From positions 1 through 21,055 of the forward strand of contig JADINC010000018.1 of assembly GCA_017694255.1 (NCBI GenBank): 21,055 nt of DNA, in the 5' to 3' direction. The DNA comes from Candidatus Enterousia avistercoris (GTDB lineage: Bacteria > Pseudomonadota > Alphaproteobacteria > Rs-D84). The translations under genes were made by a program, and so were the position numbers. The notes below the pieces were generated by a model. The model did not search any database and was not told where the DNA came from. It worked only from the letters and a program-made list of their open reading frames with translations. Below are positions 15,503-21,055 of this stretch, piece by piece (position 1 is the first letter of the stretch; the number at the start of each line of letters is the position of its first letter).

Positions 15503-15612
15503 TTGCATACCAAAGGCGTTGGTGTTAAACTAGCAATGTGGTTATAGCTAGTCAGTTTTTTCTGACTGTTATTCGTCCCAAAATCTCGGCAAAAGGTTTT
15601 GGGATTTTTTTT
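15503..15612 (+). ncRNA. candidate small RNA with own promoter and terminator
   Basis: TTGCAT (15503-15508), a 17-bp spacer and TAAACT (15526-15531) predict a transcript from about 15538. It would contain the hairpin AGTCAG / CTGACT around a T6 loop (15550-15567). It ends at a strong terminator, CCCAAAA (15577-15583) / TTTTGGG (15597-15603), followed by eight T residues. That makes a roughly 75-nt RNA with no start codon plus ribosome site. A sequence just upstream (about 15490-15501, gtcagaaaaaaac) is complementary to the hairpin's 3' arm and loop. It lies between the divergent GIY-YIG and winged-helix genes. Confidence 0.5.
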
Positions 15613-15792
15613 CGAATCGGTTTTCCAATTCGATATACTCATATTATTATAATGTAATGTTTTTTTCAAGGATTTTATTCGCCAAAATATTGCGATTCGT
15701 TATATTTTTTTCTCTTTTATTATCTTTTTATTGCTTTTTATTCTTTTAAATGTTTAAATATAATTACATGATATCAAATATAGGAGATAGAA

Positions 15793-16089
15793 ATGTCAGA
15801 TTTATTTGATTTGTTTGATTTGTCGGACATCCCGGTAGAAATAGGGGATGTAAAAAGAGATCAATTATCAAATGAAATAATAGAATTATTTCAAATGGCG
15901 GGCAGAGAACTAAATATTGATGAAATAACTGTTGCTCATTATCGCAAGTATGTAAAAAACAATCCAGCAAGAACTATTAAAAATAAAACACAAATTATGA
16001 ATAAAGTATATAAGATGAGTAAAGAAAGAAATACAAGAATAGAGCCGGTCGAAGGGAAGAAGGGGGTTTATAGATTAAAAACAGAATAG
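15793..16089 (+). CDS. small protein with possible winged-helix fold
   Basis: This 98-residue protein starts at 15793 after a TAGGAGA site. An acidic N-terminus (FDLFDLSD) precedes a helical segment (about 26-40, NEIIELFQMAGRELNI). A likely recognition helix follows in TIKNKTQIMNKVYKMSKE, and the C-terminus ends in GKKGVYRLK. The pattern of a helix, the phrase LNIDEIT, a further helix, and a final hairpin ending in G-V-Y-R-L resembles HARE-HTH/winged-helix domains associated with restriction systems. This is pattern recognition only. It has no obvious link to the R-M operon except position, and it could be the island's regulator. It converges on the gene at 16164-16373. Confidence 0.6.
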   Translation: MSDLFDLFDLSDIPVEIGDVKRDQLSNEIIELFQMAGRELNIDEITVAHYRKYVKNNPARTIKNKTQIMNKVYKMSKERNTRIEPVEGKKGVYRLKTE

Positions 16090-16163
16090 GCGGATGATAA
16101 ACATAAAATGTATCGGGTTGGTAACACTATATGTTGTCTTATGTATTGATTGGCGATTTATTG

Positions 16164-16373
16164 TTATTTTATAAATTTCCACACACCTACCATTTGGGTG
16201 AGTTTGCGGTTGAGTTGTTTTAATTCTATACGTAAATGTTTTGGCGTTTTACCATCATATATTCTGTTCAGTTTAAGTTCCAACCTTATTAAAGCCCTTT
16301 GAGCAGAAAAATATAGCATCTCAAATTGTGCCTTATCATTTGGTTTAATATCATCAAAATGTTCGAACTTCAT
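16164..16373 (-). CDS. small hypothetical protein
   Basis: This 69-residue, basic, probably all-helical protein runs from MKFEHFDDIKPNDK to VWKFIK. It contains a Leu/Arg-rich heptad-like region (LIRLELKLNRIYDG ... RIELKQLNRKLTQM). The start at 16373 is chosen because AAGGGG lies six bases upstream, whereas the longer frame (from 16400) has no such site. I do not recognise the family. Its position beside the inverted-repeat/iteron element suggests, at most, an accessory DNA-binding role. Confidence 0.6.
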   Translation of the reverse strand: MKFEHFDDIKPNDKAQFEMLYFSAQRALIRLELKLNRIYDGKTPKHLRIELKQLNRKLTQMVGVWKFIK

Positions 16374-16460
16374 ATGCAACCCCTTTAAAAGTTGTTGCAT
16401 TTGTGCTTATTCTTTCGTCTTTGTACAGTTGTTTATTCAAAAATAAAAAAGTGCAAAAAT

Positions 16461-16734
16461 AAAAACACATATTTGACACATAGGGAAAAATCATGTTTTT
16501 ATAATTATTTGATTTTTGTGTGTTTTAGTCTTGTGACTGACGGAATAGCGTTTCATAGTTCGCAGGCAAAAAAAGGCTCTTTTCAGGTATAAAATCAATA
16601 CTGAAATCAGTCCTGAAATCAATAATGAAATCAGGTATGATTTCATCTATGATTTCAAGTATGAAATCTGTGTGATTTCAGAGATGATTTCAGCAGTAAT
16701 GGTATATATTACTGTGTGTCAAATATGTGTTTTT
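16461..16734. repeat. 274-bp element bounded by 20-bp perfect inverted repeats
   Basis: 16461-16480 (AAAAACACATATTTGACACA) is the exact reverse complement of 16715-16734. The enclosed AT-rich DNA carries the 12-bp iteron array at 16578-16696 and no gene. I see no target-site duplication outside the repeats. The element ends about 100 bp from the tRNA-Asn 3' end, the expected side for integrase arm sites or an excision or replication origin. A MITE is an alternative explanation. Confidence 0.8.
16578..16696. repeat. array of about ten 12-bp iterons, TGAAATCA / TGATTTCA
   Basis: Units start at 16578, 16590, 16602, 16614, 16626, 16638, 16650, 16662, 16673 and 16685, spaced 12 bp apart with a single 11-bp step. 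The core is TGAAATCA (units at 16602, 16614, 16626, and 16662 with a final T) or its reverse complement TGATTTCA (16638, 16650, 16673, 16685). The first two units are degenerate. The four bases between cores vary. Adjacent opposite units (16626/16638) can form a stem of 8 bp with a 4-base loop. Spacing and core conservation suggest a DNA-binding array rather than a coding or CRISPR repeat. Confidence 0.9.
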
Positions 16735-16804
16735 GTTTTACCTCTCTGGCAATTTAGAGCAACTTTCATCCAATTTTGCATAAAAACGGGGTAGAAGACA
16801 GACA

Positions 16805-16830
16805 ATAAAAAATCCGCAGAAATCTGCGGA
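16805..16830 (-). terminator. terminator of tRNA-Asn
   Basis: TCCGCAGA (16813-16820) / TCTGCGGA (16823-16830) forms a stem, followed on the minus strand by a T run (16812 down to 16806). It lies 7 bp after the tRNA CCA end and is on the island side of the attachment site. Confidence 0.8.
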
Positions 16831-16837
16831 AAATCTT

Positions 16838-16913
16838 TGGCTCGGGCTACTGGACTCGAACCAGTGACATACGGATTAACAGTCCGTTGTTCTACCGACT
16901 GAACTAAGCCCGA
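16838..16913 (-). tRNA. tRNA-Asn(GTT); right island boundary (attR)
   Basis: On the minus strand the acceptor TCGGGCT (16907-16913) pairs with AGCCCGA (16842-16848). The discriminator is G at 16841 and CCA is encoded at 16838-16840. The D-arm is AGTTCAGTCGGTAGAAC, the anticodon loop TGTTAAT has GTT, and the T-arm is CTGGTTCGAGTCCAG. Positions 16849-16883 duplicate 10334-10368, making this the reconstituted target of an integrated element. Confidence 0.97.
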
Positions 16914-16969
16914 ACAGCCCGCATATCATATAACCTTTTTAATCCCATTTCAAGTACTTTTTTTATCCA

Positions 16970-16998
16970 TTGCGATTTATCTTTTTTGGTGATATATT
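16970..16998 (+). promoter_or_regulatory. promoter of fabI
   Basis: TTGCGA (16970-16975), a 17-bp spacer and TATATT (16993-16998). It is followed by a leader of about 30 nt containing the GAGGAAG ribosome binding site and ATG at 17035. Confidence 0.55.
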
Positions 16999-17034
16999 TT
17001 CACACGTCCAATACAAAAACATAGAGGAAGCAAA

Positions 17035-17853
17035 ATGTTATTAAAAGGAAAAAAGATTTTAATTACTGGTGTTGCAAATGACTGGTCCATGGCATGGGCA
17101 ATTGCGAAACGGGCCCATGACGAAGGTGCAGAAATCGCAATGCCGTATGCTATGCCGAATCTGGAAAAGCGCGTTCGCCCATTGGCTGAATCAATCGGCG
17201 CCAAATTTGTCCAGGAATGCAATGTTCAAAACGATGAACAGATGGACGATTTGTTCAATAAAATTGAACAAGAATGGGGGCGCCTGGACGGCATGTTGCA
17301 TGCAATCGCGTTTTCAGACAAAAACGAATTGACTGGTCGTTATGCCGATACAACCCGCGCGAATTTCAAGAACACAATGGATGTATCTGTATATTCGTTG
17401 GTTGATTTGACACGTCGCGCGTCTAAATTGATGACCGACGGGGGCAGTATTGTAACCCTGACATACTATGGTGGCGAAAAATCCGTTCCGAATTACAATG
17501 TTATGGGGGTGGCAAAATCCGCCCTGGACAGCAGTGTTCGTTATCTGGCATCCGACCTGGGGCGTGATAAAATCCGCATCAATGCAATCAGTGCTGGACC
17601 AATTATGACCCTTGCGTCTTCTGGTGTTGGTGGCATGAAATCCATGTTGCGTCTGAATGCAGAACAAACACCATTGCGTCGTAATATGACGCTGGATGAT
17701 GTGTCCGGGGCGGCGATTTATTTGTTTAGTGATCTGTCCAGCGCGGTAACAGGTGAAGTGCATCATGTTGATTGCGGTTATTCAACAACAGGCATGATAC
17801 CAAATGATTTAAAGGAAGTTTTATTGCATGGACTGGACGAACAGAATAAATAA
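17035..17853 (+). CDS. fabI: enoyl-[acyl-carrier-protein] reductase (NADH)
   Basis: FabI reduces trans-2-enoyl-ACP in the last step of each fatty acid elongation cycle and is the target of triclosan. The 272-residue protein is a classical short-chain dehydrogenase fold. It has the FabI-specific N-terminal nucleotide loop TGVANDWSMAWAIA (11-24), the catalytic Y154-x6-K161 (YNVMGVAK) with Y144/Y145 ahead of it, and the substrate-loop region ISAGPIMTLASSGV. The C-terminus has the usual VTGEVHHVDCGY. The length matches the family (260-275). The start at 17035 has GAGGAAG upstream. It is monocistronic, with a promoter at 16970-16998 and a terminator at 17877-17899. Base and codon use return here to the chromosomal type after the island. 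Confidence 0.96.
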   Translation: MLLKGKKILITGVANDWSMAWAIAKRAHDEGAEIAMPYAMPNLEKRVRPLAESIGAKFVQECNVQNDEQMDDLFNKIEQEWGRLDGMLHAIAFSDKNELTGRYADTTRANFKNTMDVSVYSLVDLTRRASKLMTDGGSIVTLTYYGGEKSVPNYNVMGVAKSALDSSVRYLASDLGRDKIRINAISAGPIMTLASSGVGGMKSMLRLNAEQTPLRRNMTLDDVSGAAIYLFSDLSSAVTGEVHHVDCGYSTTGMIPNDLKEVLLHGLDEQNK

Positions 17854-17876
17854 TTTATTCTGATTTGTAATGAAAG

Positions 17877-17899
17877 GGCCCGCATTTTGCGGGTTTTTT
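17877..17899 (+). terminator. terminator of fabI
   Basis: CCCGC (17879-17883) / GCGGG (17889-17893) with loop atttt, followed by six T residues (17894-17899). Confidence 0.85.
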
Positions 17900-18006
17900 C
17901 TTATGAAAATTTTCCTGTAAAAAATGATTGATTTTTTATATGAATACAATCATAATTAGAATACGGTTCAAATAAAACAAAAGATAAAAAACGGTGGGGG
18001 ATGGAT

Positions 18007-18255
18007 ATGCTGACCAATACTATGTTTTGGCGTGCCATAGATAATCTGGCGGCGGCGAATAAAATTTCATGTTCACGTTTGGCGCAAATCAGTGGTCTGG
18101 ACATAACGGCATTGAATAAGAGTAAGCGCGTTGGCGCCGATGGAAAACCGCATTGGATGTCTGTGGGCAGTCTGGTAAAAATAATGAATGCAACTAATAC
18201 CAGTTGGGCTGAATTTGCGAATTATTTCCCATGTGAAAGACGCACGTGTCGGTAA
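18007..18255 (+). CDS. small HTH regulator, S24-repressor-type DNA-binding domain only
   Basis: The 82 residues are a single helix-turn-helix domain. The pattern FWRAIDNLAAANKISCSRLA, then QISGLDITALNKSKR, then DGKPHW and a final helix pair (VGSLVKIMNATNTSWAEFANYF) is the N-terminal domain of alphaproteobacterial S24/LexA-like transcriptional repressors. The C-terminal self-cleaving peptidase domain (normally a further 120 or so residues) is absent, with a clean stop at 18255. It is either a natural mini-repressor or a truncated gene. The start at 18007 is preferred to 18001 because the GGTGGGGG ribosome site directly abuts 18001 but is six bases from 18007. It stands alone between fabI and ligA. 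Confidence 0.7.
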   Translation: MLTNTMFWRAIDNLAAANKISCSRLAQISGLDITALNKSKRVGADGKPHWMSVGSLVKIMNATNTSWAEFANYFPCERRTCR

Positions 18256-18265
18256 AGATTTTTCA

Positions 18266-18294
18266 TTGTATTAAACGCGCGAATTTTTTATAAT
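18266..18294 (+). promoter_or_regulatory. ligA promoter giving a predicted leaderless mRNA
   Basis: TTGTAT (18266-18271), an exact 17-bp spacer and TATAAT (18289-18294). The ATG of ligA is at 18301, six bases after the -10 box, so transcription should start at or within a base or two of the start codon. The intervening cggggc is too close to serve as a ribosome binding site. Confidence 0.65.
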
Positions 18295-18300
18295 CGGGGC

Positions 18301-20307
18301 ATGAATACGACACCTGATTTACTAATACTGGCAGAACATGCCGATTTGATAAAAAAACTGAACGAATGGGATCTGGCGTACCATCAAAATGACGCGCCTG
18401 TTGTTGATGACGCGACATACGACGCGGCAAAGCGACGTGCCTTGGAAATAGAGTCCCAGTATCCTGAACTGGCGACACACGGCGCGTCTTCGCATGTCGG
18501 GGCGGCTGTATCGGAAAAGTTTAAATCATACCCGCACAGTGTACCAATGTTGTCTATTTCGGATGTTTTTAATGAATCCGAAGTGGCGGATTGGTTCAAT
18601 AAACTGGCGGATAATGACATATTTATTGAATTAAAGGTTGATGGTGTATCGTTTGCTGCGCGATATGAACATGGGCGTTTAGTTCGTGGTCTGACGCGGG
18701 GCAGTGGGGTTGCCGGCGAAGATATAACAGAAAATCTGAAAACTATACCCGACATTCCGCATCAGTTGCGCGGCGATTTTCCTGATATCATAGAAGTTCG
18801 CGGTGAAGTATACATGTCGCGTACGGATTTTTTGGCACTGAATGCGGCGGCCACAGACGCCGGGGACAAGGTTTTTGCCAATCCGCGCAACGCGGCGGCT
18901 GGGTCATTGCGTCAATTAAATCCTGGGGTTACGGCATCGCGTCGGCTGTCGGCATTTGCATATACGTATGGTGAATTGTCGGCGCGCACATGGGCGACCC
19001 AGTCTGAATATTTTGATAAACTGGAATCATGGGGATTTAAAACAACGCGCACATGGGCGCACCGTGTGCACAGTATGGATGAAATCCAGCGTGTATATGA
19101 TGATACAATGATGATACGTGCGGGCATTCCGTTTGATATAGATGGGCTGGTTTTAAAGGTAAATAATGTTGACCTGCAAGAACGCATGGGCGCCCGCGCC
19201 AACAGCCCACGGTGGGAAGTGGCATATAAATTCCCGGCTGCACGTGCAATAACCGTGTTGCGTGATATTACGGTCCAGGTTGGGCGCACAGGGGTACTGA
19301 CCCCGGTTGCAGAACTAGAACCGATAAATATTGGTGGTGTATTGGTATCGCGTGCGACATTGCATAATGCTGACGAAATTGTACGTTTGGGGGTAAACGT
19401 TGGGGACAAGGTTATTGTCCAGCGTGCTGGCGATGTTATACCGCAAATTGTTGGTGTTGCCGAAGATGCCCCAAATGCTGCACCGTTTGTATTTCCTGAT
19501 AAATGCCCCGTGTGTGGTGGCAATATTGTCCAAGAGTCTGGCCAAGTTGCGCGTCGATGTGTGAATACATTGGGATGCCCCGCCCAACGAATTGGCGAAC
19601 TGGAACATTTTGTTTCGCGCAAGGGTTTTGATATAGACGGTCTGGGGGTAAAACAACTGGAATTATTTATATCGCGTGGTTGGATAAATAATGCGGCAGA
19701 TATATTTACATTAATCGCGCGCCATGGTGATGATATACGTCGTCTGGACGGATTTGGCGAAAAATCTGTATCTAATTTAAACGCGGCCATAGAACGTGCG
19801 CGCAATATTGATTTACACAGATTTCTGTTTGCCATCGGCATACCAGAGGTTGGCGAAGTTACGGCAAAAATCTTGGCGCGGTCGTTCGGGACACTGGACG
19901 CAATTCGCAATGCGCCGGCATGGAAATTAAAGCAGACCAATGGTATCGGCGATGTTATGGCGGATGAAATCGTATCGTTTTTCGCCGACGCGCATAATGT
20001 GCGTGTTTTGGATGAATTGCTGCCCCAGGTTAAAATTCGTGAATCAGAACCCGCCGTGCCACAATCGGGGCCATTATCTGGTAAAAAGGTTGTTTTAACT
20101 GGCACATTGGCGAACTATACACGTGATGCAGCGCGCGAAATTCTGGAACGTATGGGCGCACGGGTCCAGTCCAGCGTATCGGCCAAGACAGATATTGTTC
20201 TGGCTGGGGCTGATGCAGGTTCAAAATTAACGCGTGCGAATGAATTAGGCGTTACTGTATGGTCTGAATCAGATTTTGTGGATGCGGTTAATAAATTTGA
20301 ATTATAA
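18301..20307 (+). CDS. ligA: NAD-dependent DNA ligase
   Basis: LigA seals nicks using NAD+ during replication and repair and is essential in most bacteria. The 668 residues show the whole architecture. An N-terminal Ia domain (VVDDATYDAAKRR, about 34-46) comes first, then the adenylation domain with nucleophile K112 in ELKVDG and the GLTRGSGVAGEDIT block. The OB fold, the four-cysteine zinc finger C402, C405, C420 and C426, and helix-hairpin-helix repeats follow. A C-terminal BRCT domain (about 592-668, starting LSGKKVVLTGTLANYT) ends the protein. The length matches E. coli LigA (671). The start at 18301 is fixed by homology and by the promoter at 18266-18294, which leaves no leader. A long antisense open frame (18912-20105) is a shadow. 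Confidence 0.97.
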   Translation: MNTTPDLLILAEHADLIKKLNEWDLAYHQNDAPVVDDATYDAAKRRALEIESQYPELATHGASSHVGAAVSEKFKSYPHSVPMLSISDVFNESEVADWFNKLADNDIFIELKVDGVSFAARYEHGRLVRGLTRGSGVAGEDITENLKTIPDIPHQLRGDFPDIIEVRGEVYMSRTDFLALNAAATDAGDKVFANPRNAAAGSLRQLNPGVTASRRLSAFAYTYGELSARTWATQSEYFDKLESWGFKTTRTWAHRVHSMDEIQRVYDDTMMIRAGIPFDIDGLVLKVNNVDLQERMGARANSPRWEVAYKFPAARAITVLRDITVQVGRTGVLTPVAELEPINIGGVLVSRATLHNADEIVRLGVNVGDKVIVQRAGDVIPQIVGVAEDAPNAAPFVFPDKCPVCGGNIVQESGQVARRCVNTLGCPAQRIGELEHFVSRKGFDIDGLGVKQLELFISRGWINNAADIFTLIARHGDDIRRLDGFGEKSVSNLNAAIERARNIDLHRFLFAIGIPEVGEVTAKILARSFGTLDAIRNAPAWKLKQTNGIGDVMADEIVSFFADAHNVRVLDELLPQVKIRESEPAVPQSGPLSGKKVVLTGTLANYTRDAAREILERMGARVQSSVSAKTDIVLAGADAGSKLTRANELGVTVWSESDFVDAVNKFEL

Positions 20308-20358
20308 TCCTGGCAATATATTGTAAAAAAATTAATGGCATTATAAATAAATTCATTT

Positions 20359-20532
20359 TATAATGCTGGTGCAACGACGTATTGTTGTTGCGGGGACTAC
20401 AAACCCCAATAGAGTGTCCAATGGACAAAAACTCCAACCTGGGTTGGAGAGTGGTGAATATATTGAATAAGCCCGCTATACTCTATTATAGTTTGTAGCC
20501 TCCAACCACTTGAACATATTCAGTGGTTTTTT
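20359..20532 (+). ncRNA. candidate structured RNA with terminator/antiterminator switch
   Basis: TATAAT at 20359-20364 predicts a transcript from about 20371. The 5' hairpin GCAACGAC / GTTGTTGC (20371-20378 / 20384-20391) is followed by GGGG-actacaaa-CCCC (20392-20407). A long helix is built from CTACAAA (20397-20403) with TTTGTAG (20492-20498) and AATAGAGT (20408-20415) with ACTCTATT (20480-20487). It closes a junction holding hairpins GTCC/GGAC (20416-20426) and CTCCAAC/GTTGGAG (20432-20449). A terminator follows: AACCAC...GTGGTT (20504-20528) plus T run. GGTTGGAG (20442-20449) can alternatively pair with the second CTCCAACC (20500-20507), which overlaps the terminator arm. The result resembles an attenuator or riboswitch. 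I recognise no known class, and 6S-like RNA is an alternative. Confidence 0.6.
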
Positions 20533-20556
20533 GTTTGCAAAAATGGGGGTGTGCAA

Positions 20557-20766
20557 ATGACGCTGGGCCAGGAAATAGAACAAATACGTCGTGAATGTAA
20601 TATTCCAGATTATATAGTATACGATATATTTGAAACCGATGAACGCGGTTATCGCGAAATAATTAATGGCCACCACCGCCCCAGTGTGTACGAATTGATA
20701 ATGTTTATATCAACCACATGTCGGCCATTGGATTCTTTGTTCCGGGGGCGGTCTGGGGGAAAATAA
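20557..20766 (+). CDS. small protein, possible XRE-like HTH
   Basis: This 69-residue, mostly helical protein starts MTLGQEIEQIRRECNIPDYI and ends in LDSLFRGRSGGK. The arrangement of an opening helix (GQEIEQIRRECNI), then ERGYREIINGHHRPSVYELIMFIST and a closing leucine-rich segment recalls short helix-turn-helix proteins of the XRE type, although the recognition helix is atypical. The start at 20557 is preferred over a GTG at 20551 because GGGGGT lies at 20545-20550. It is directly downstream of the switch-like RNA (20359-20532), which may control it. It ends 43 bp before era. Confidence 0.6.
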   Translation: MTLGQEIEQIRRECNIPDYIVYDIFETDERGYREIINGHHRPSVYELIMFISTTCRPLDSLFRGRSGGK

Positions 20767-20797
20767 ATATTTTTATTCACTTTTATTTTTGGTGTGG

Positions 20798-20803
20798 TAT
20801 TGT
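20798..20803 (+). promoter_or_regulatory. extended -10 box before era (possible leaderless start)
   Basis: TGGTATTGT places a -10 hexamer TATTGT at 20798-20803 with an extended TG. A TTCACT at 20776-20781 is a possible -35 (16-bp spacer). ATG of era is at 20810, six bases after the -10 box, and the intervening bases (tcgggt) are not a ribosome binding site. Confidence 0.4.
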
Positions 20804-20809
20804 TCGGGT

Positions 20810-21055
20810 ATGACTGATACATATTCTGGATTTATTGCGATTATTGGACCGACAAATGCGGGCAAAAGCACGCTGATAAACCAAATCATGGGGCGCAAGG
20901 TTTCGATTGTTTCGCACAAGGTTCAAACCACACGAACCAATTTGCGTGCGGTAAAGATGGTCGGAAATCGCCAGCTGATTTTTACCGACACCCCGGGTGT
21001 TTTTCGTCCATCGCGTCGTCTGGACCGGGCGATGGTTGGCGCGGCAATGGACGCA
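20810..21055 (+). CDS. era: GTPase Era, N-terminal part (cut by the window end)
   Basis: Era is a small essential GTPase that binds the 3' end of 16S rRNA in 30S assembly. The first 82 residues are present, with the P-loop GPTNAGKST (11-19), the switch I TTRTN with the G2 threonine (about 41-45), and the G3 motif DTPGV (60-64). The usual spacing and sequence (SIVSHKVQTTRTNLRAV) distinguish it from other TRAFAC GTPases. The KH domain lies beyond the window. The start at 20810 follows homology. The -10 box six bases upstream suggests a leaderless mRNA. Confidence 0.94.
   Translation, partial: MTDTYSGFIAIIGPTNAGKSTLINQIMGRKVSIVSHKVQTTRTNLRAVKMVGNRQLIFTDTPGVFRPSRRLDRAMVGAAMDA

Larger units (their letters stand above)
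10329..16840. mobile_element. integrated defence island at tRNA-Asn (DpnII R-M + AIPR)
   Basis: The segment is bounded on the left by the 35-bp tRNA-Asn fragment (10334-10368) and on the right by the intact tRNA-Asn gene whose 3' end faces the island. The interior is visibly AT-richer than the flanks, with codon choices (aaa, ata, gaa, tta) unlike fabI, ligA or tatD. It carries three restriction-modification genes, an AIPR gene, a GIY-YIG protein, a possible winged-helix regulator, a small unknown protein, a candidate small RNA, and an inverted-repeat/iteron element beside the right end. No integrase, excisionase, transposase or replication initiator is recognisable, so it is either a remnant or mobilised in trans. 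Confidence 0.8.

Noticed and set aside
15478..15669. 63-residue open frame on the minus strand upstream of GIY-YIG
   Set aside because: It reads backwards through two hairpins and a terminator, and its composition looks non-coding.
16578..16696. Iteron array as a CRISPR
   Set aside because: Units are 12 bp with 4-base variable gaps, far too short for repeats and spacers, and no cas genes are present.
18912..20105. 397-residue open frame on the minus strand
   Set aside because: It is wholly antisense to ligA, Ser/Thr/Pro/Arg-rich and without recognisable domains. It is a shadow of the ligA reading frame.
20476..20676. 66-residue open frame on the minus strand
   Set aside because: It is antisense to the small HTH-like gene and the structured RNA.

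Overview
The window looks like a chromosomal segment of an alphaproteobacterium, probably a small-genome, host- or gut-associated lineage. That is an inference from three things. The first is the intergenic repeats at 1-330, whose shadow translations give the familiar VIPAQAGIH / WIPACAGMT-type peptides. The second is an alphaproteobacterial S24-repressor-type helix-turn-helix (18007-18255). The third is the style of the housekeeping genes. No 16S or other decisive marker is present.

Layout. 1-344: gene-free repeat cluster. 376-4902 (minus): acetate kinase (ackA), a phage-tail-fibre-like protein, and an unrecognised 847-residue coiled-coil protein. 5015-6971 (plus): an MFS transporter and a small two-helix membrane protein. 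7081-7620: tRNA-Lys(TTT), a duplicated tRNA-Lys 3' end about 170 bp away, and structured intergenic DNA. 7710-9511 (minus): a DUF378 membrane protein, then the overlapping pair tcdA and tatD. 9589-10124: a decayed DUF362 ferredoxin-like pseudogene.

10329-16840 is an AT-rich genomic island inserted at the 3' half of tRNA-Asn(GTT). The intact tRNA (16838-16913, minus) bounds it on the right. A 35-bp identical copy of its anticodon-to-T-arm part (10334-10368) bounds it on the left. The cargo is a complete DpnII-type GATC restriction-modification cassette (DpnM-like and DpnA-like methyltransferases plus DpnII-like endonuclease), directly followed by an AIPR-family (abortive infection) protein in the same apparent operon. 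It also carries a GIY-YIG domain protein, a possible winged-helix regulator, a small unknown protein, and a candidate small RNA. Next to the right attachment site is a striking 274-bp element with 20-bp perfect inverted repeats enclosing about ten iterons of 12 bp. I see no integrase, transposase or replication protein in the island.

17035-21055 (plus) returns to chromosomal genes: fabI, a small HTH regulator, ligA, a candidate structured RNA with mutually exclusive terminator/antiterminator pairings, a small HTH-like protein, and the start of era (cut by the window end).

The most interesting parts are the integrase-less DpnII+AIPR defence island with its iteron/inverted-repeat end (10329-16840), the terminator-switch-like RNA (20371-20532), and a run of genes whose -10 boxes sit 6 nt before the ATG, which suggests leaderless mRNAs.
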